Assembly: GCA_019634715.1 (NCBI GenBank)
Contig: JAHCAU010000025.1
Span: 1 to 39,161, forward strand
Origin: Lysobacter sp.
Lineage (GTDB): Bacteria > Pseudomonadota > Gammaproteobacteria > Xanthomonadales > Xanthomonadaceae
DNA length: 39,161 bases
Reading direction: 5' to 3'
Below the pieces are notes generated by a model. That model did no database searches. It was not told the origin of the DNA and saw only the letters and a list, made by a program, of their open reading frames with translations. Below are positions 18,076-25,430 of this stretch, one piece after another (positions within the stretch are counted from its first letter, which is position 1; each line of letters starts with the position of its first letter). Position numbers and translations under genes: made by a program.

Positions 18076-18972
18076 ATGGCCCACGACGCCTTCGCCCTGA
18101 TCCTGCTGATGCTCGTGCTGGGCTACGCCTTCCAGCGCCTGCGCGCGCTGCCCGAAGACGCGGCGCAGACGCTGAATCTCGTGGTGCTGTACGTCTGCCT
18201 GCCGGCGGCGGTGCTGCGCCATGCGCCGCGGCTGCAGCTGGAACCGTCGCTGATCGGCGTGGCGCTGGTGCCGTGGGCGCTGCTGCTGGCGTCGGTGGTG
18301 CTGGTGACCCTGGCGGCGCGCATGCTGCGCTTCCGCGAGGACGAGCGTGCGGTGCTGCTGCTGACGGTGGCGCTTGGCAACACAAGCTTCCTCGGCTTTC
18401 CGCTGACCAAGGCGCTGATCGGCGAGCACGCGCTGCCGTACGCGGTGATCTACGACCAGTTCGGTTCCTTCCTCATCCTGTCGACGTTCGGGCTGTGGGT
18501 GCTGGCGCGCTACGGCGGCGACCGCAGGCCGACGGTCGGCGACATGGCGCGACGCATCGCCACCTTCCCGCCGATCTGGGCGCTGGCGCTGGGGTTCACG
18601 GTGATGCCTGCCGAGCCGCCAGCCTGGTTCGCGGGCGCGCTGCAGCGGCTGTCGGACGCGCTGCTGCCGCTGGCGATGCTGACCATCGGGTTGTCGGTGA
18701 AGCTGGCCCTGCCGCGCGACGAGCTCAAGCCGCTGGCGACCGGCCTGTCCCTGAAACTGCTGGCGATGCCGGCGCTGGCCTGGCTGCTGATGCGGGCGAT
18801 GTGCATGGGTGGCGACATGGCCCGCGCCACGGTGCTGGAATCGGCGATGCCGTCGATGGTCACCGCTGGCGCGCTGGCGATCTCGCACAACCTCGCCCCG
18901 CGCCTGGCCGCGGCGATGGTCGGCTACGGCCTGCTGCTGTCGCTGCTGACCCTGCCGTTCTGGGCGCGGTAG
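18076..18972 (+). CDS. AEC-family (auxin efflux carrier) membrane transporter
   Basis: 298 residues and strongly hydrophobic, with about ten predicted membrane segments. The N-terminal half has LILLMLVLGYAFQRL, then a polar stretch and LNLVVLYVCLPAAVLRHAP, the broken-helix pattern of AEC carriers; GNTSFLGFPLTKALIG (about 109-124) is the well-conserved family motif. The C-terminal half repeats the topology: LSDALLPLAMLTIGLSVKL, then AMPSMVTAGALAISHNL. Family members export or import small organic anions such as malate or auxin-like acids in the inner membrane; the substrate cannot be read from sequence. The start is placed at ATG 18076 by the preceding TATCCT box. Its stop codon overlaps the -10 box of the next gene. 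Confidence 0.88.
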   Translation: MAHDAFALILLMLVLGYAFQRLRALPEDAAQTLNLVVLYVCLPAAVLRHAPRLQLEPSLIGVALVPWALLLASVVLVTLAARMLRFREDERAVLLLTVALGNTSFLGFPLTKALIGEHALPYAVIYDQFGSFLILSTFGLWVLARYGGDRRPTVGDMARRIATFPPIWALALGFTVMPAEPPAWFAGALQRLSDALLPLAMLTIGLSVKLALPRDELKPLATGLSLKLLAMPALAWLLMRAMCMGGDMARATVLESAMPSMVTAGALAISHNLAPRLAAAMVGYGLLLSLLTLPFWAR

Positions 18973-18975
18973 GAT
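18970..18975 (+). promoter_or_regulatory. -10 box (TAGGAT) overlapping the AEC stop codon
   Basis: TAGGAT begins with the TAG stop of the AEC gene and lies 27 nt before the start of the dioxygenase gene. Confidence 0.35.
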
Positions 18976-19002
18976 GCGCGGACCTCGATCCGACGCCCGG
19001 GC

Positions 19003-19713
19003 ATGATCAGCAACGACATCGACATCGACCACTGGCGGCGCCAGCTCGCCCAGCGATCGCGCGTGCAGATCCCCGGTTTCCTGCAGGCCGAGGCGGCCGA
19101 CGTGCTGGCCGACGAGCTGGCCGCGCGCACGCCGTGGCAACTGGCCGAGCGCAGCAGCGGCGAGTCCCGCACCACGCCGCGCGGCGCCTATCCCGATGAG
19201 GCGAGCTTCGATGCCCTGCTGCGCCAGGGCTATGCCCGCGCCGGCGACAGCTACCAGTTCGCCTACGACAGCTACCAGCTGGTCCGCGCCGCGAAGGAAG
19301 GCTGGGACCCGGATCTGCTCGCGCACCACGTGCTGCGCTTCCTCAACACCCCACTGTTCATCGAGTTCGCGCGCCATCTCGGCAGCGACCCGCTGATCAC
19401 GCATGCCAGCGCGCAGTGCACGCGCTACCGGCCCGGGCAGTACCTCATGCCTCACCAGGACGAGGACGTGAAGGAAGGCCGCCGCTACGCCTTCGTGATC
19501 AACCTCAGCCGCGAGTGGAAGCCGGACTGGGGCGGGCAACTGCAGTTCATCGACGATGCCAGCGGCGCCGTCGCCGAGACCTTCCTGCCGCGCTGGAACT
19601 CGCTCAGCCTGTTCCGCGTGCCGCAGACCCACCAGGTGACCCTGGTGTCGCCCTGGGCCGCGCGTCCGCGGCACGCGATCACCGGCTGGTGGCTGGCGCG
19701 GTCGGCGGCCTGA
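19003..19713 (+). CDS. 2OG-Fe(II) dioxygenase, prolyl-4-hydroxylase-like
   Basis: 236 residues, cytosolic. The double-stranded beta-helix motifs are in place: RYRPGQYLMPHQDED gives the iron ligands H151 and D153; THQVTLV supplies the distal ligand H210; and RPRHAITGWW gives the arginine (R221 or R223) that binds 2-oxoglutarate. WGGQLQFID precedes, as in the P4Hc/PiuC-type group. By family knowledge it hydroxylates a protein or small-molecule substrate using O2, 2-oxoglutarate and Fe(II); the target is unknown. No clear Shine-Dalgarno precedes ATG 19003, but the N-terminus HWRRQLAQRSRVQIPGFL fits the family. It may be co-transcribed with, or start just after, the AEC gene. Confidence 0.88.
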   Translation: MISNDIDIDHWRRQLAQRSRVQIPGFLQAEAADVLADELAARTPWQLAERSSGESRTTPRGAYPDEASFDALLRQGYARAGDSYQFAYDSYQLVRAAKEGWDPDLLAHHVLRFLNTPLFIEFARHLGSDPLITHASAQCTRYRPGQYLMPHQDEDVKEGRRYAFVINLSREWKPDWGGQLQFIDDASGAVAETFLPRWNSLSLFRVPQTHQVTLVSPWAARPRHAITGWWLARSAA

Positions 19714-19762
19714 GCCCGACGGGCCGGCGTGCACGGCACATGCGAGCGGCGACGGGCGCGGC

Positions 19763-19768
19763 TAGGGT
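19763..19768 (+). promoter_or_regulatory. Candidate -10 box (TAGGGT) of the PKD protein gene
   Basis: Located 71 nt upstream of ATG 19840 in an otherwise very GC-rich gap. Confidence 0.25.
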
Positions 19769-19839
19769 GAGGGCTGGCGCGGAGCGCCGATCCGCGCCGC
19801 ATCGCCGCCCTGCGCGGCCCATCGCCAAGGAGAGCACTC

Positions 19840-20283
19840 ATGCGTGAACTCGTTGCCCGCCCTCTTCGTGTCGCACTGTCCGTTGCCCTGACCGTCGCCG
19901 CGACCCCCACCACGACCATGGCCATCGCCGCGTCCGCGCCGGAAACGGCGCGCCTGCAGGGCACCGCGCAACGCGCGGACGACGCACCGGCCAGGCTCGT
20001 CCGTACCAGCAACCAGACGCCCTGGATCTACATCAACCATTACATCACCAACTACGCGCTCGACATCGCCGTCGGTGCGTACGACCCCGACGGCAGCGTC
20101 GTCTATCTCGTCGTCGACTTCGGCGATGGCGCCACCGCCAGCGTCGCGGGCGACCAGATCACCACGCAGCACGTGTATGCCGCGCCCGGCACCTACACGA
20201 TCACGGTCACCGCGCTCGACAACGGCGGCGGCTACAGCGTCGGCACGCGCAGCGTGTGGATCAGCGGCAGCGATTCGACCTGA
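19840..20283 (+). CDS. Small secreted PKD-domain protein
   Basis: 147 residues; start supported by AAGGAGAG 9 nt upstream. A signal peptide (RPLRVALSVALTVAATPTTTMAIAASA) leads into a short linker and one PKD-like Ig domain: VGAYDPDGSVVYLVVDFGDGATA with the FGDG turn, then HVYAAPGTYTITVTALDNGGG, the usual G-T-Y-T-hydrophobic strand. There is no catalytic domain, which is unusual because PKD domains are generally appended to secreted hydrolases; this one stands alone. It may be a free carbohydrate- or protein-binding module. Monocistronic, converging on the hydrolase gene that follows. Confidence 0.82.
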   Translation: MRELVARPLRVALSVALTVAATPTTTMAIAASAPETARLQGTAQRADDAPARLVRTSNQTPWIYINHYITNYALDIAVGAYDPDGSVVYLVVDFGDGATASVAGDQITTQHVYAAPGTYTITVTALDNGGGYSVGTRSVWISGSDST

Positions 20284-20295
20284 GCGTCCGTATCC

Positions 20296-20324
20296 CTCGG
20301 CGCCGGCAACCGGCCGGCGCCGAG
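20296..20324. terminator. Bidirectional hairpin between convergent genes
   Basis: CTCGGCGCCGG and CCGGCGCCGAG form an 11-bp perfect stem in the 48-nt gap between the PKD gene and the oppositely oriented hydrolase gene. There is no T-tract on either side. Confidence 0.55.
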
Positions 20325-20331
20325 CCATCGC

Positions 20332-22605
20332 TCAACGCCATACCGGGATTTCGACGACGCTGCCGCCCAGCCATTCGATGCGCAGCGGGGTCTTCGCATC
20401 GGCGACGGTCTCGTCGGCGACATCGCCGCCGGTGCCATGGTTGATCTGCATGTCCGGTTGGCGGTTGATGCGCAGCACCACCACCACGCGGCTGCCCGGG
20501 TCCAGCTTGCGGCTGACCAGGCGCTCGCTGCGGAACGACAGCCGCTGGCGCTTGCCCGGCAGCAGCAGCGTGCGCACGCTGCGGTCCCGGGCGAAGCTGG
20601 CGCGGCCCAGGTGCCAGGCGAGCAGGAAATGCCGGCCATCGGCCATGCCTTCGTACAGTTCGACGGTGTAGTCGACATCGCGCTTGTTCGCGATGAAATC
20701 GAGCGTGCCCGAGAACAGGCCGCTGACTTCGGTCGGCGCGTCGATGACGTCGCTCGCGAAGACCAGGCCGCCGTGCGCATCCAGCGAAGGCGTCAGCCAC
20801 AGCGGCGATGCCGTCCAGTCGGCATCGCTGCGATCGGCGAAATCGATCCGCTGCACGAACGAAGTGCCGCGTGCCGGCGGCACCGTGCCGAGCCGATGCG
20901 TGCCGTCCCCGCCCGTCGATGGCAGCAGGTGCAGCCGCAGCGATCCGTTCGCCATCGCCGCCAGCGACGGCGCGTGCTTCCACGCATTCGCGCCCATGAC
21001 CTGGTAGTTGACGCGGTCGCGCAGCAGTTCGGGCCTGGGCGCACCCTTGAGGACATGATCGAACCACGCGAGGCGCAGGCCGGGCAGGTCGATCATCGCG
21101 GCAGGGTCGACGTCGTAGCCTTCGATGTGGCGCAGCGCGCCCTGCTGCATCGCGACGTGGCCGTACGGTCCGATCACGAGCGTGTGGTCGGCGCGCGGGT
21201 TGTATCGCACGTGTTCGTCGAAGTAGTACTGCACGCCGACGCGGCCACCGTCGAAATAGCCGGTCGTGGCCAGCACCGGGATGTCGATGCCGGCGAATTC
21301 CTCGCGAAAGGGAATCATCGCCTGCCAGTAGGCATCGTAGGCCGGGTGTTCGAGCCAGCGGCGGAACACGGGATTGGGCGTGCCGTCCAGCGCGTCCATG
21401 TCGCGGTAGGCGCCGCCTCCCGCGTACCACGCGCGGTCGAGTCGCTGCCAGCGCGCCTGGTCGCCGTAGGTGGCGTCGTCCAGGGTCGCGTTGGCCGTGG
21501 TGTAGTGCGGCCACGGATACATGAAGTTCAGGAACACGTTGCCCTGCATCGGCACGTCGATGCCGGGCGCGGCGCTCGCCGAGGTCGCCATCGCCTTCAG
21601 CGCCGGCGGGCGATGCTTCGCAGCGGCCCACTGCGCGAAGCTGTTGTAGCTGCTGCCGTACATGCCGACGCGGCCATCGCTCCACGGCTGGGCCGCGATC
21701 CAGGCGATGGTGGCCGCCGCGTCGGCGCCATCGTGCTCGAACGGGTGCACCGGCGAGAGCGGTGGCGCGGCGGGGTCGCCAGCCAGCGATTTGCCGCGCG
21801 TCACCGCGACGACGCCGGCATAGCCATGCGCGGCTGCCCAGGTCGCATCGTCCAGCAGCAGGTCGGGGTCGGCGTAGATCGTGAACTGGAACAGCGTCGC
21901 CAGCGGACCGCGCGCCGATGCCGGGCGTACCGACAGCGCGGAAATGCGCGTGCCGTCGGGCATCGCGATCCACAGCTCGCGGTCGATGCGGTAGCGCCGC
22001 GCCTCGTCTTCCGCGAACAAGGCCTGTGCCTGTGGCGACAGCAGCGAGAACACCTGCACGAAGGCATGCCAGCGGACCAGCTCCAGCGCCTGCGGCAGGT
22101 CCAGCCGGCCGTGCTCGATCGCCGGTGCCGCGGCCTTGCGCAGGTCGGCCTGCGCACGCGGCAGGTCGGCGAGGAAGGTGGGCTTCAGGCGATGGGCGCT
22201 GCGATCGTCGAGCGTGCCGTAATGCGCGCGGAAGGCGTCGCGCAGCGCGTCGGCGGCGGGCGTGCCTGCGGCTTCGGCCTGCTTCGCGGCGGAGAAGATT
22301 TCGTAGGCGAGCAGTGCGGTCTCGGCACCGGCGACGCCCTTGTCCTGTCGCAGTCGACGCAGTTCGCGGATCTGCTCGATCGCGCCGGCATGGTCGCCGG
22401 CGGCGATGCGCAGGCGCATGCGGTGGATGCGCTCGCGCTCGGCGTCGTCGTCGCGATAGGCCGCATCGACCTGCGCCGCCAGTGCCGGCATCGCCGCGGC
22501 GAGCCTTGCCTCGTCGATCGCGGTGTCGCGCGGCAACATGAACGACTGCGCCGCCGCAGGCAGGGCGCAGGCCAGGCAGAGCAGCAGGAGGATCGTCCGG
22601 AGCAT
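20332..22605 (-). CDS. CocE/NonD-family hydrolase (X-Pro dipeptidyl-peptidase-like), exported
   Basis: 757 residues from the ATG at 22605, chosen for the AGGGAAG site upstream and the signal peptide LRTILLLLCLACALPAAAQ. Residues about 20-240 are a helical N-terminal part; the alpha/beta hydrolase core follows. VGMYGSSYNSFAQW holds the nucleophile elbow (S319), LATTGYFDGG the likely catalytic aspartate, and IGPYGHVAMQ the histidine. The C-terminal part (about 520-757) is the jelly-roll domain of this family (SGLFSGTLDFIANKRDVDYTVELYE; LDPGSRVVVVLRINRQPD). By family knowledge it hydrolyses esters, amides or Xaa-Pro peptides in the periplasm. It is divergent from a serine hydrolase gene, with a 124-nt shared promoter region. 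Confidence 0.88.
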   Translation of the reverse strand: MLRTILLLLCLACALPAAAQSFMLPRDTAIDEARLAAAMPALAAQVDAAYRDDDAERERIHRMRLRIAAGDHAGAIEQIRELRRLRQDKGVAGAETALLAYEIFSAAKQAEAAGTPAADALRDAFRAHYGTLDDRSAHRLKPTFLADLPRAQADLRKAAAPAIEHGRLDLPQALELVRWHAFVQVFSLLSPQAQALFAEDEARRYRIDRELWIAMPDGTRISALSVRPASARGPLATLFQFTIYADPDLLLDDATWAAAHGYAGVVAVTRGKSLAGDPAAPPLSPVHPFEHDGADAAATIAWIAAQPWSDGRVGMYGSSYNSFAQWAAAKHRPPALKAMATSASAAPGIDVPMQGNVFLNFMYPWPHYTTANATLDDATYGDQARWQRLDRAWYAGGGAYRDMDALDGTPNPVFRRWLEHPAYDAYWQAMIPFREEFAGIDIPVLATTGYFDGGRVGVQYYFDEHVRYNPRADHTLVIGPYGHVAMQQGALRHIEGYDVDPAAMIDLPGLRLAWFDHVLKGAPRPELLRDRVNYQVMGANAWKHAPSLAAMANGSLRLHLLPSTGGDGTHRLGTVPPARGTSFVQRIDFADRSDADWTASPLWLTPSLDAHGGLVFASDVIDAPTEVSGLFSGTLDFIANKRDVDYTVELYEGMADGRHFLLAWHLGRASFARDRSVRTLLLPGKRQRLSFRSERLVSRKLDPGSRVVVVLRINRQPDMQINHGTGGDVADETVADAKTPLRIEWLGGSVVEIPVWR

Positions 22606-22682
22606 GCGGTCTTCCCTGTCGGAGCGCAGGTGCGCCGGGCGATGATAGCCGGAGCGGGCGTGGCGCCAGACGTTGGTCTTGG

Positions 22683-22688
22683 TAGAGT
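22683..22688 (+). promoter_or_regulatory. Candidate -10 box (TAGAGT) for the serine hydrolase gene
   Basis: Lies 41 nt before ATG 22730 in the divergent promoter region. TTGGTCTTGG just upstream is the only -35-like sequence and is too close for a good spacer. Confidence 0.3.
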
Positions 22689-22729
22689 TCCGGCATCGCG
22701 GCCCGGCCGCATCGCCCGATGGCCCCCTC

Positions 22730-24445
22730 ATGACGCGATCTCTCCTGCTCCTCAGCTTTCTGGCCTGCCTGGCGCAACCCTTCGCGGCTGCGTCCCGGGA
22801 GGCGCGCCCGGCCCCCGATGCGCGGGCATCGTCGGCGCAGGCGCCCGCCGCCGATGTGGCAAGGCAGGTCGAATCGCTGCTTGCCCGCAGCTATCCCGCG
22901 GACGCGCCGGGCGTGGCGGTGCTGGTCGCGCGCGGCGACACCGTGCTGTATCGCGGCGCGCACGGGCGCGCGGATGTCGCCGCCGGTACGCCGCTGAAGC
23001 CGGAAGACCGTTTCCGCATCGGTTCGGTCACCAAGCAGTTCGCCGCCGCCGGCGTGCTCAAGCTGGTCGAGGCCGGCAAGGTGAAGCTCGACGACCCGCT
23101 GTCGAAATACGTGCCCGGTTATCCGAACGGCGACGCCATCACCGTGCTGCAACTGCTCAACCACACCTCGGGCGTGAAGAGTTATACCGGGATTTCCGGC
23201 CACATGGCCGGCCCGATCCGCAACGACCTGAGCACGACGCAGCTGATCGACGTGTTCAAGGACCATCCGGTGGATTTCGCGCCGGGCGCGGAATGGTCCT
23301 ACAACAACTCCGGCTACGTGCTGGCCGGTGCGGTGATCGAGGCCGCCAGCGGCATGCCATGGCATGAGTACCTGCGGATCGCCTTCTTCGAACCGCTGGG
23401 CATGCGCGACACCGGCGACGGGCACGATCCGGCCGTCGTCGCGAAACAGGTGGCGGGCCACACCCACGACGGCAGCAAGCCCGTGCCCGCGATGCCGCTG
23501 AGCATGACCCAGCCGCATGCCGCCGGTGCGCTGGTCTCGAACGTCGACGACCTGCTGCGCTGGAACCGCGCGCTGCACGAAGGCCGCGTACTCGAGTCGG
23601 AGAGCTACCGCCGGATGATCACGCCGGAAGGCGCGGCCGCCGGCCCCGGCGCGAACTACGGTTTCGGCCTGGTCGCCGACACCGTGCGCAATCGCCCACA
23701 GCTGCAGCACGGCGGCGGCATCTTCGGTTTTTCCACGCAGCTGAGTTACCTGCCGGGCCCCGATATCACCGTGGTGGTGCTGGAGAACGCCGATACCTTC
23801 CCGGGGCGCGAACGTCCCTCCGCCGTCGCGCGCAGGCTCGCCGCCATCGCGTTGGGCGATCCGTATCCGGCATCGACGCCGATCGCCGCGGACGCGGCGG
23901 CGCTGAAGGCGATGGAAGGCGTCTACCGCTTCGACGCGACCACCACGCGCACGCTGCGCGTGGTCGACGGCCGGCTCACCGCGCAGCGCAGCGGCAGCGT
24001 GCGTTCCACGCTGGTGCCGATCGCCGCCGACGACTTCCTGTACGAAGACGGCTTCAACCGGCTCACGCTGCAGCGCGATGCGCAGGGGCGCATCACCGGC
24101 ATGCGCTTCTTCGCCAACGGCGAAGGCGAGGGCGTGGTCGGCGCGCGCACCGCCGAACCGCTCCCGGTCGAAGCGCAGGGCATCGCACTGCCGCGCGAAG
24201 CGCTGGAGCGCCTGGTCGGCAACTACACCGCGTCGGACATGCTGATGAAGACCTTCGTCGACGGCACGAGCCTCAAGGCGCAGCTCGTCGGGCAGCCCGC
24301 CTTCACGCTGCAGGCGTCATCGCCCGTGCGTTTCGCCGTGCCGGAAGTCGGCGCGGAGGTGGAGTTCGCGGGTGGCGACGGCCCGGCTGTGTCGCTGACG
24401 CTGCGGCAGGGCGGGCAGGTGATCGAGTTCAAGCGCATGCCATAG
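22730..24445 (+). CDS. Class C beta-lactamase-fold serine hydrolase (PBP4*/esterase type), exported
   Basis: 571 residues with signal peptide RSLLLLSFLACLAQPFAAA. The catalytic domain (about 45-390) shows FRIGSVTKQF (nucleophile S99 and K102), the YxN motif WSYNNSGY (Y191, N193) and HGGGIFGF (H327) in place of KTG. This combination is typical of the COG1680 serine hydrolases, which include D-aminopeptidases and esterases, rather than of true AmpC. The C-terminal 180 residues are a beta-rich domain of the kind that follows such enzymes (MEGVYRFDATTTRTLRVVDGRL; LVGNYTASDM). The substrate is unknown. The TAG stop is the first bases of a REP element. Confidence 0.88.
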   Translation: MTRSLLLLSFLACLAQPFAAASREARPAPDARASSAQAPAADVARQVESLLARSYPADAPGVAVLVARGDTVLYRGAHGRADVAAGTPLKPEDRFRIGSVTKQFAAAGVLKLVEAGKVKLDDPLSKYVPGYPNGDAITVLQLLNHTSGVKSYTGISGHMAGPIRNDLSTTQLIDVFKDHPVDFAPGAEWSYNNSGYVLAGAVIEAASGMPWHEYLRIAFFEPLGMRDTGDGHDPAVVAKQVAGHTHDGSKPVPAMPLSMTQPHAAGALVSNVDDLLRWNRALHEGRVLESESYRRMITPEGAAAGPGANYGFGLVADTVRNRPQLQHGGGIFGFSTQLSYLPGPDITVVVLENADTFPGRERPSAVARRLAAIALGDPYPASTPIAADAAALKAMEGVYRFDATTTRTLRVVDGRLTAQRSGSVRSTLVPIAADDFLYEDGFNRLTLQRDAQGRITGMRFFANGEGEGVVGARTAEPLPVEAQGIALPREALERLVGNYTASDMLMKTFVDGTSLKAQLVGQPAFTLQASSPVRFAVPEVGAEVEFAGGDGPAVSLTLRQGGQVIEFKRMP

Positions 24446-24514
24446 GGTGCGGCTGGCCGCACCGCTTTTCATGATCACGATCCAAAAGCCGGTGCGGCCA
24501 GCCGCACCCTATGG
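24441..24514. repeat. REPIN (paired REP hairpins), copy A
   Basis: Two inverted REP units (CATAGGGTGCGGCTGGCCGC and its reverse complement at the far end, 24495-24514) flank a short spacer. The left unit contains the TAG stop codon of the preceding gene. Confidence 0.9.
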
Positions 24515-24586
24515 TGGATTATCCTGACGGGTCGATGCGGTGTTTTCCGACAGACACGATGAAGTGTTCGGGGCATCGTCACCGAC

Positions 24587-25099
24587 ATGCCGAACTATCG
24601 TCGCCTGTGGGTGCCTGGTCGCACCTGTTTCTTCACCGTCAACCTCGAACGCCGCCGCGATCGCATCCTGACTGCGAACATCGACGCGCTCCGTACTGCC
24701 TTTCGCGAAACCCGGGCGGCGTTGCCATTCGACCTCGTCGCGATCGTGGTGCTGCCGAATCATTTCCATTGCATCTGGACTCTGCCGGAAGGCGATGCCG
24801 ACAATGCGCGACGATGGGCGCGGCTGAAAGCGACGTTCTCCAGGCGCGTTCCGCACGAAGGCGAGCCGAGTCCAAGCCAGATCGCGCGTGGCGAGCGCGG
24901 CATCTGGCAGCGTCGATTCTGGGAGCGCAGCTTGCTCGACGAGCACGACCTGCGCACCCATGTCGAATACATCCACTACAACCCGGTCAAGCACGGCCTC
25001 GCAGTTCGGGCCATCGACTGGCCTTACTCCTCGTTTCATCGCTGGGTCGGGTCCGGTCTCTATCCTGCGGACTGGGCCGCTTCGCCATCGTCGCCATAG
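24587..25099 (+). CDS. REP-associated tyrosine transposase (RAYT, Y1/IS200-like)
   Basis: 170 residues. LPNHFHCIW carries the HxH metal-binding pair of Y1 HUH nucleases; EYIHYNPVKHGL holds the tyrosine region, followed by WPYSSFHRWV, the classic RAYT ending. The N-terminus YRRLWVPGRTCFFTVNL matches the family. By family knowledge it nicks single-stranded REP hairpins and spreads them through the genome without being a classical mobile IS. Context confirms it: REPIN A lies upstream, and copies B, C and D follow from its stop codon on. The TAG stop is again the start of a REP. Initiation is at ATG 24587, with a weak G-rich ribosome site. Confidence 0.95.
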   Translation: MPNYRRLWVPGRTCFFTVNLERRRDRILTANIDALRTAFRETRAALPFDLVAIVVLPNHFHCIWTLPEGDADNARRWARLKATFSRRVPHEGEPSPSQIARGERGIWQRRFWERSLLDEHDLRTHVEYIHYNPVKHGLAVRAIDWPYSSFHRWVGSGLYPADWAASPSSP

Positions 25100-25165
25100 G
25101 GTGCGGCTGGCCGCACCGCTTTTGGACCATGGCGATGAAAAGCGGTGCGGCCAGCCGCACCCTTT
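25094..25165. repeat. REPIN copy B, starting at the RAYT stop codon
   Basis: CCATAGGGTGCGGCTGGCCG at the left and its inverse at the right enclose GGACCATGGCGATG. The TAG of the left unit is the RAYT stop. Confidence 0.9.
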
Positions 25166-25337
25166 GCATGAAACCCGTTCTCCACCAGGTCGACGCGGCC
25201 ATAGGGTGTGGTTCACCGCACCGCTTTTGGACCATGGCGATGAAAAGCGGTGCGGCCAGCCGCACCCTATTGCATGAAACCCGTTCTCTACCAGGTCGAC
25301 GCGGCCATAGGGTGTGGTTCACCGCACCGCTTTTGGA
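25165..25337. repeat. Tandem amplification of a REPIN-plus-spacer unit (period about 106 bp)
   Basis: The spacer TGCATGAAACCCGTTCT(C/T) through the next REPIN start occurs at 25165 and again at 25271, with one or two mismatches before the copies diverge near 25337. This shows local duplication of spacer plus REPIN rather than independent insertion. Confidence 0.85.
25199..25271. repeat. REPIN copy C
   Basis: Left REP has the variant CCATAGGGTGTGGTTCACCG; right REP is the canonical inverse. The two arms therefore no longer match perfectly around the GGCTGGCC/GGTTCACC centre. Confidence 0.88.
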
Positions 25338-25409
25338 TCCGTGGCAACGAGAACAGCACTTCGTGTCCCTGCGCCATCAAAAACGGTGCGGCGAGTCGCA
25401 CCCTATGGT
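25305..25409. repeat. REPIN copy D, with longer and diverged spacer
   Basis: Left unit as in copy C; the right arm is GGTGCGGCGAGTCGCACCC, another variant. The inner spacer is about 30 nt longer and unrelated to that of B and C. Confidence 0.85.
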
Positions 25410-25430
25410 GCATTCACGGCAATCCGCGAC

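Noticed and set aside
25094..25409. Regularly spaced repeats resembling a CRISPR array
   Set aside because: The repeats are long inverted hairpins, spacers are themselves repeated, and a RAYT gene adjoins. No cas gene is present.
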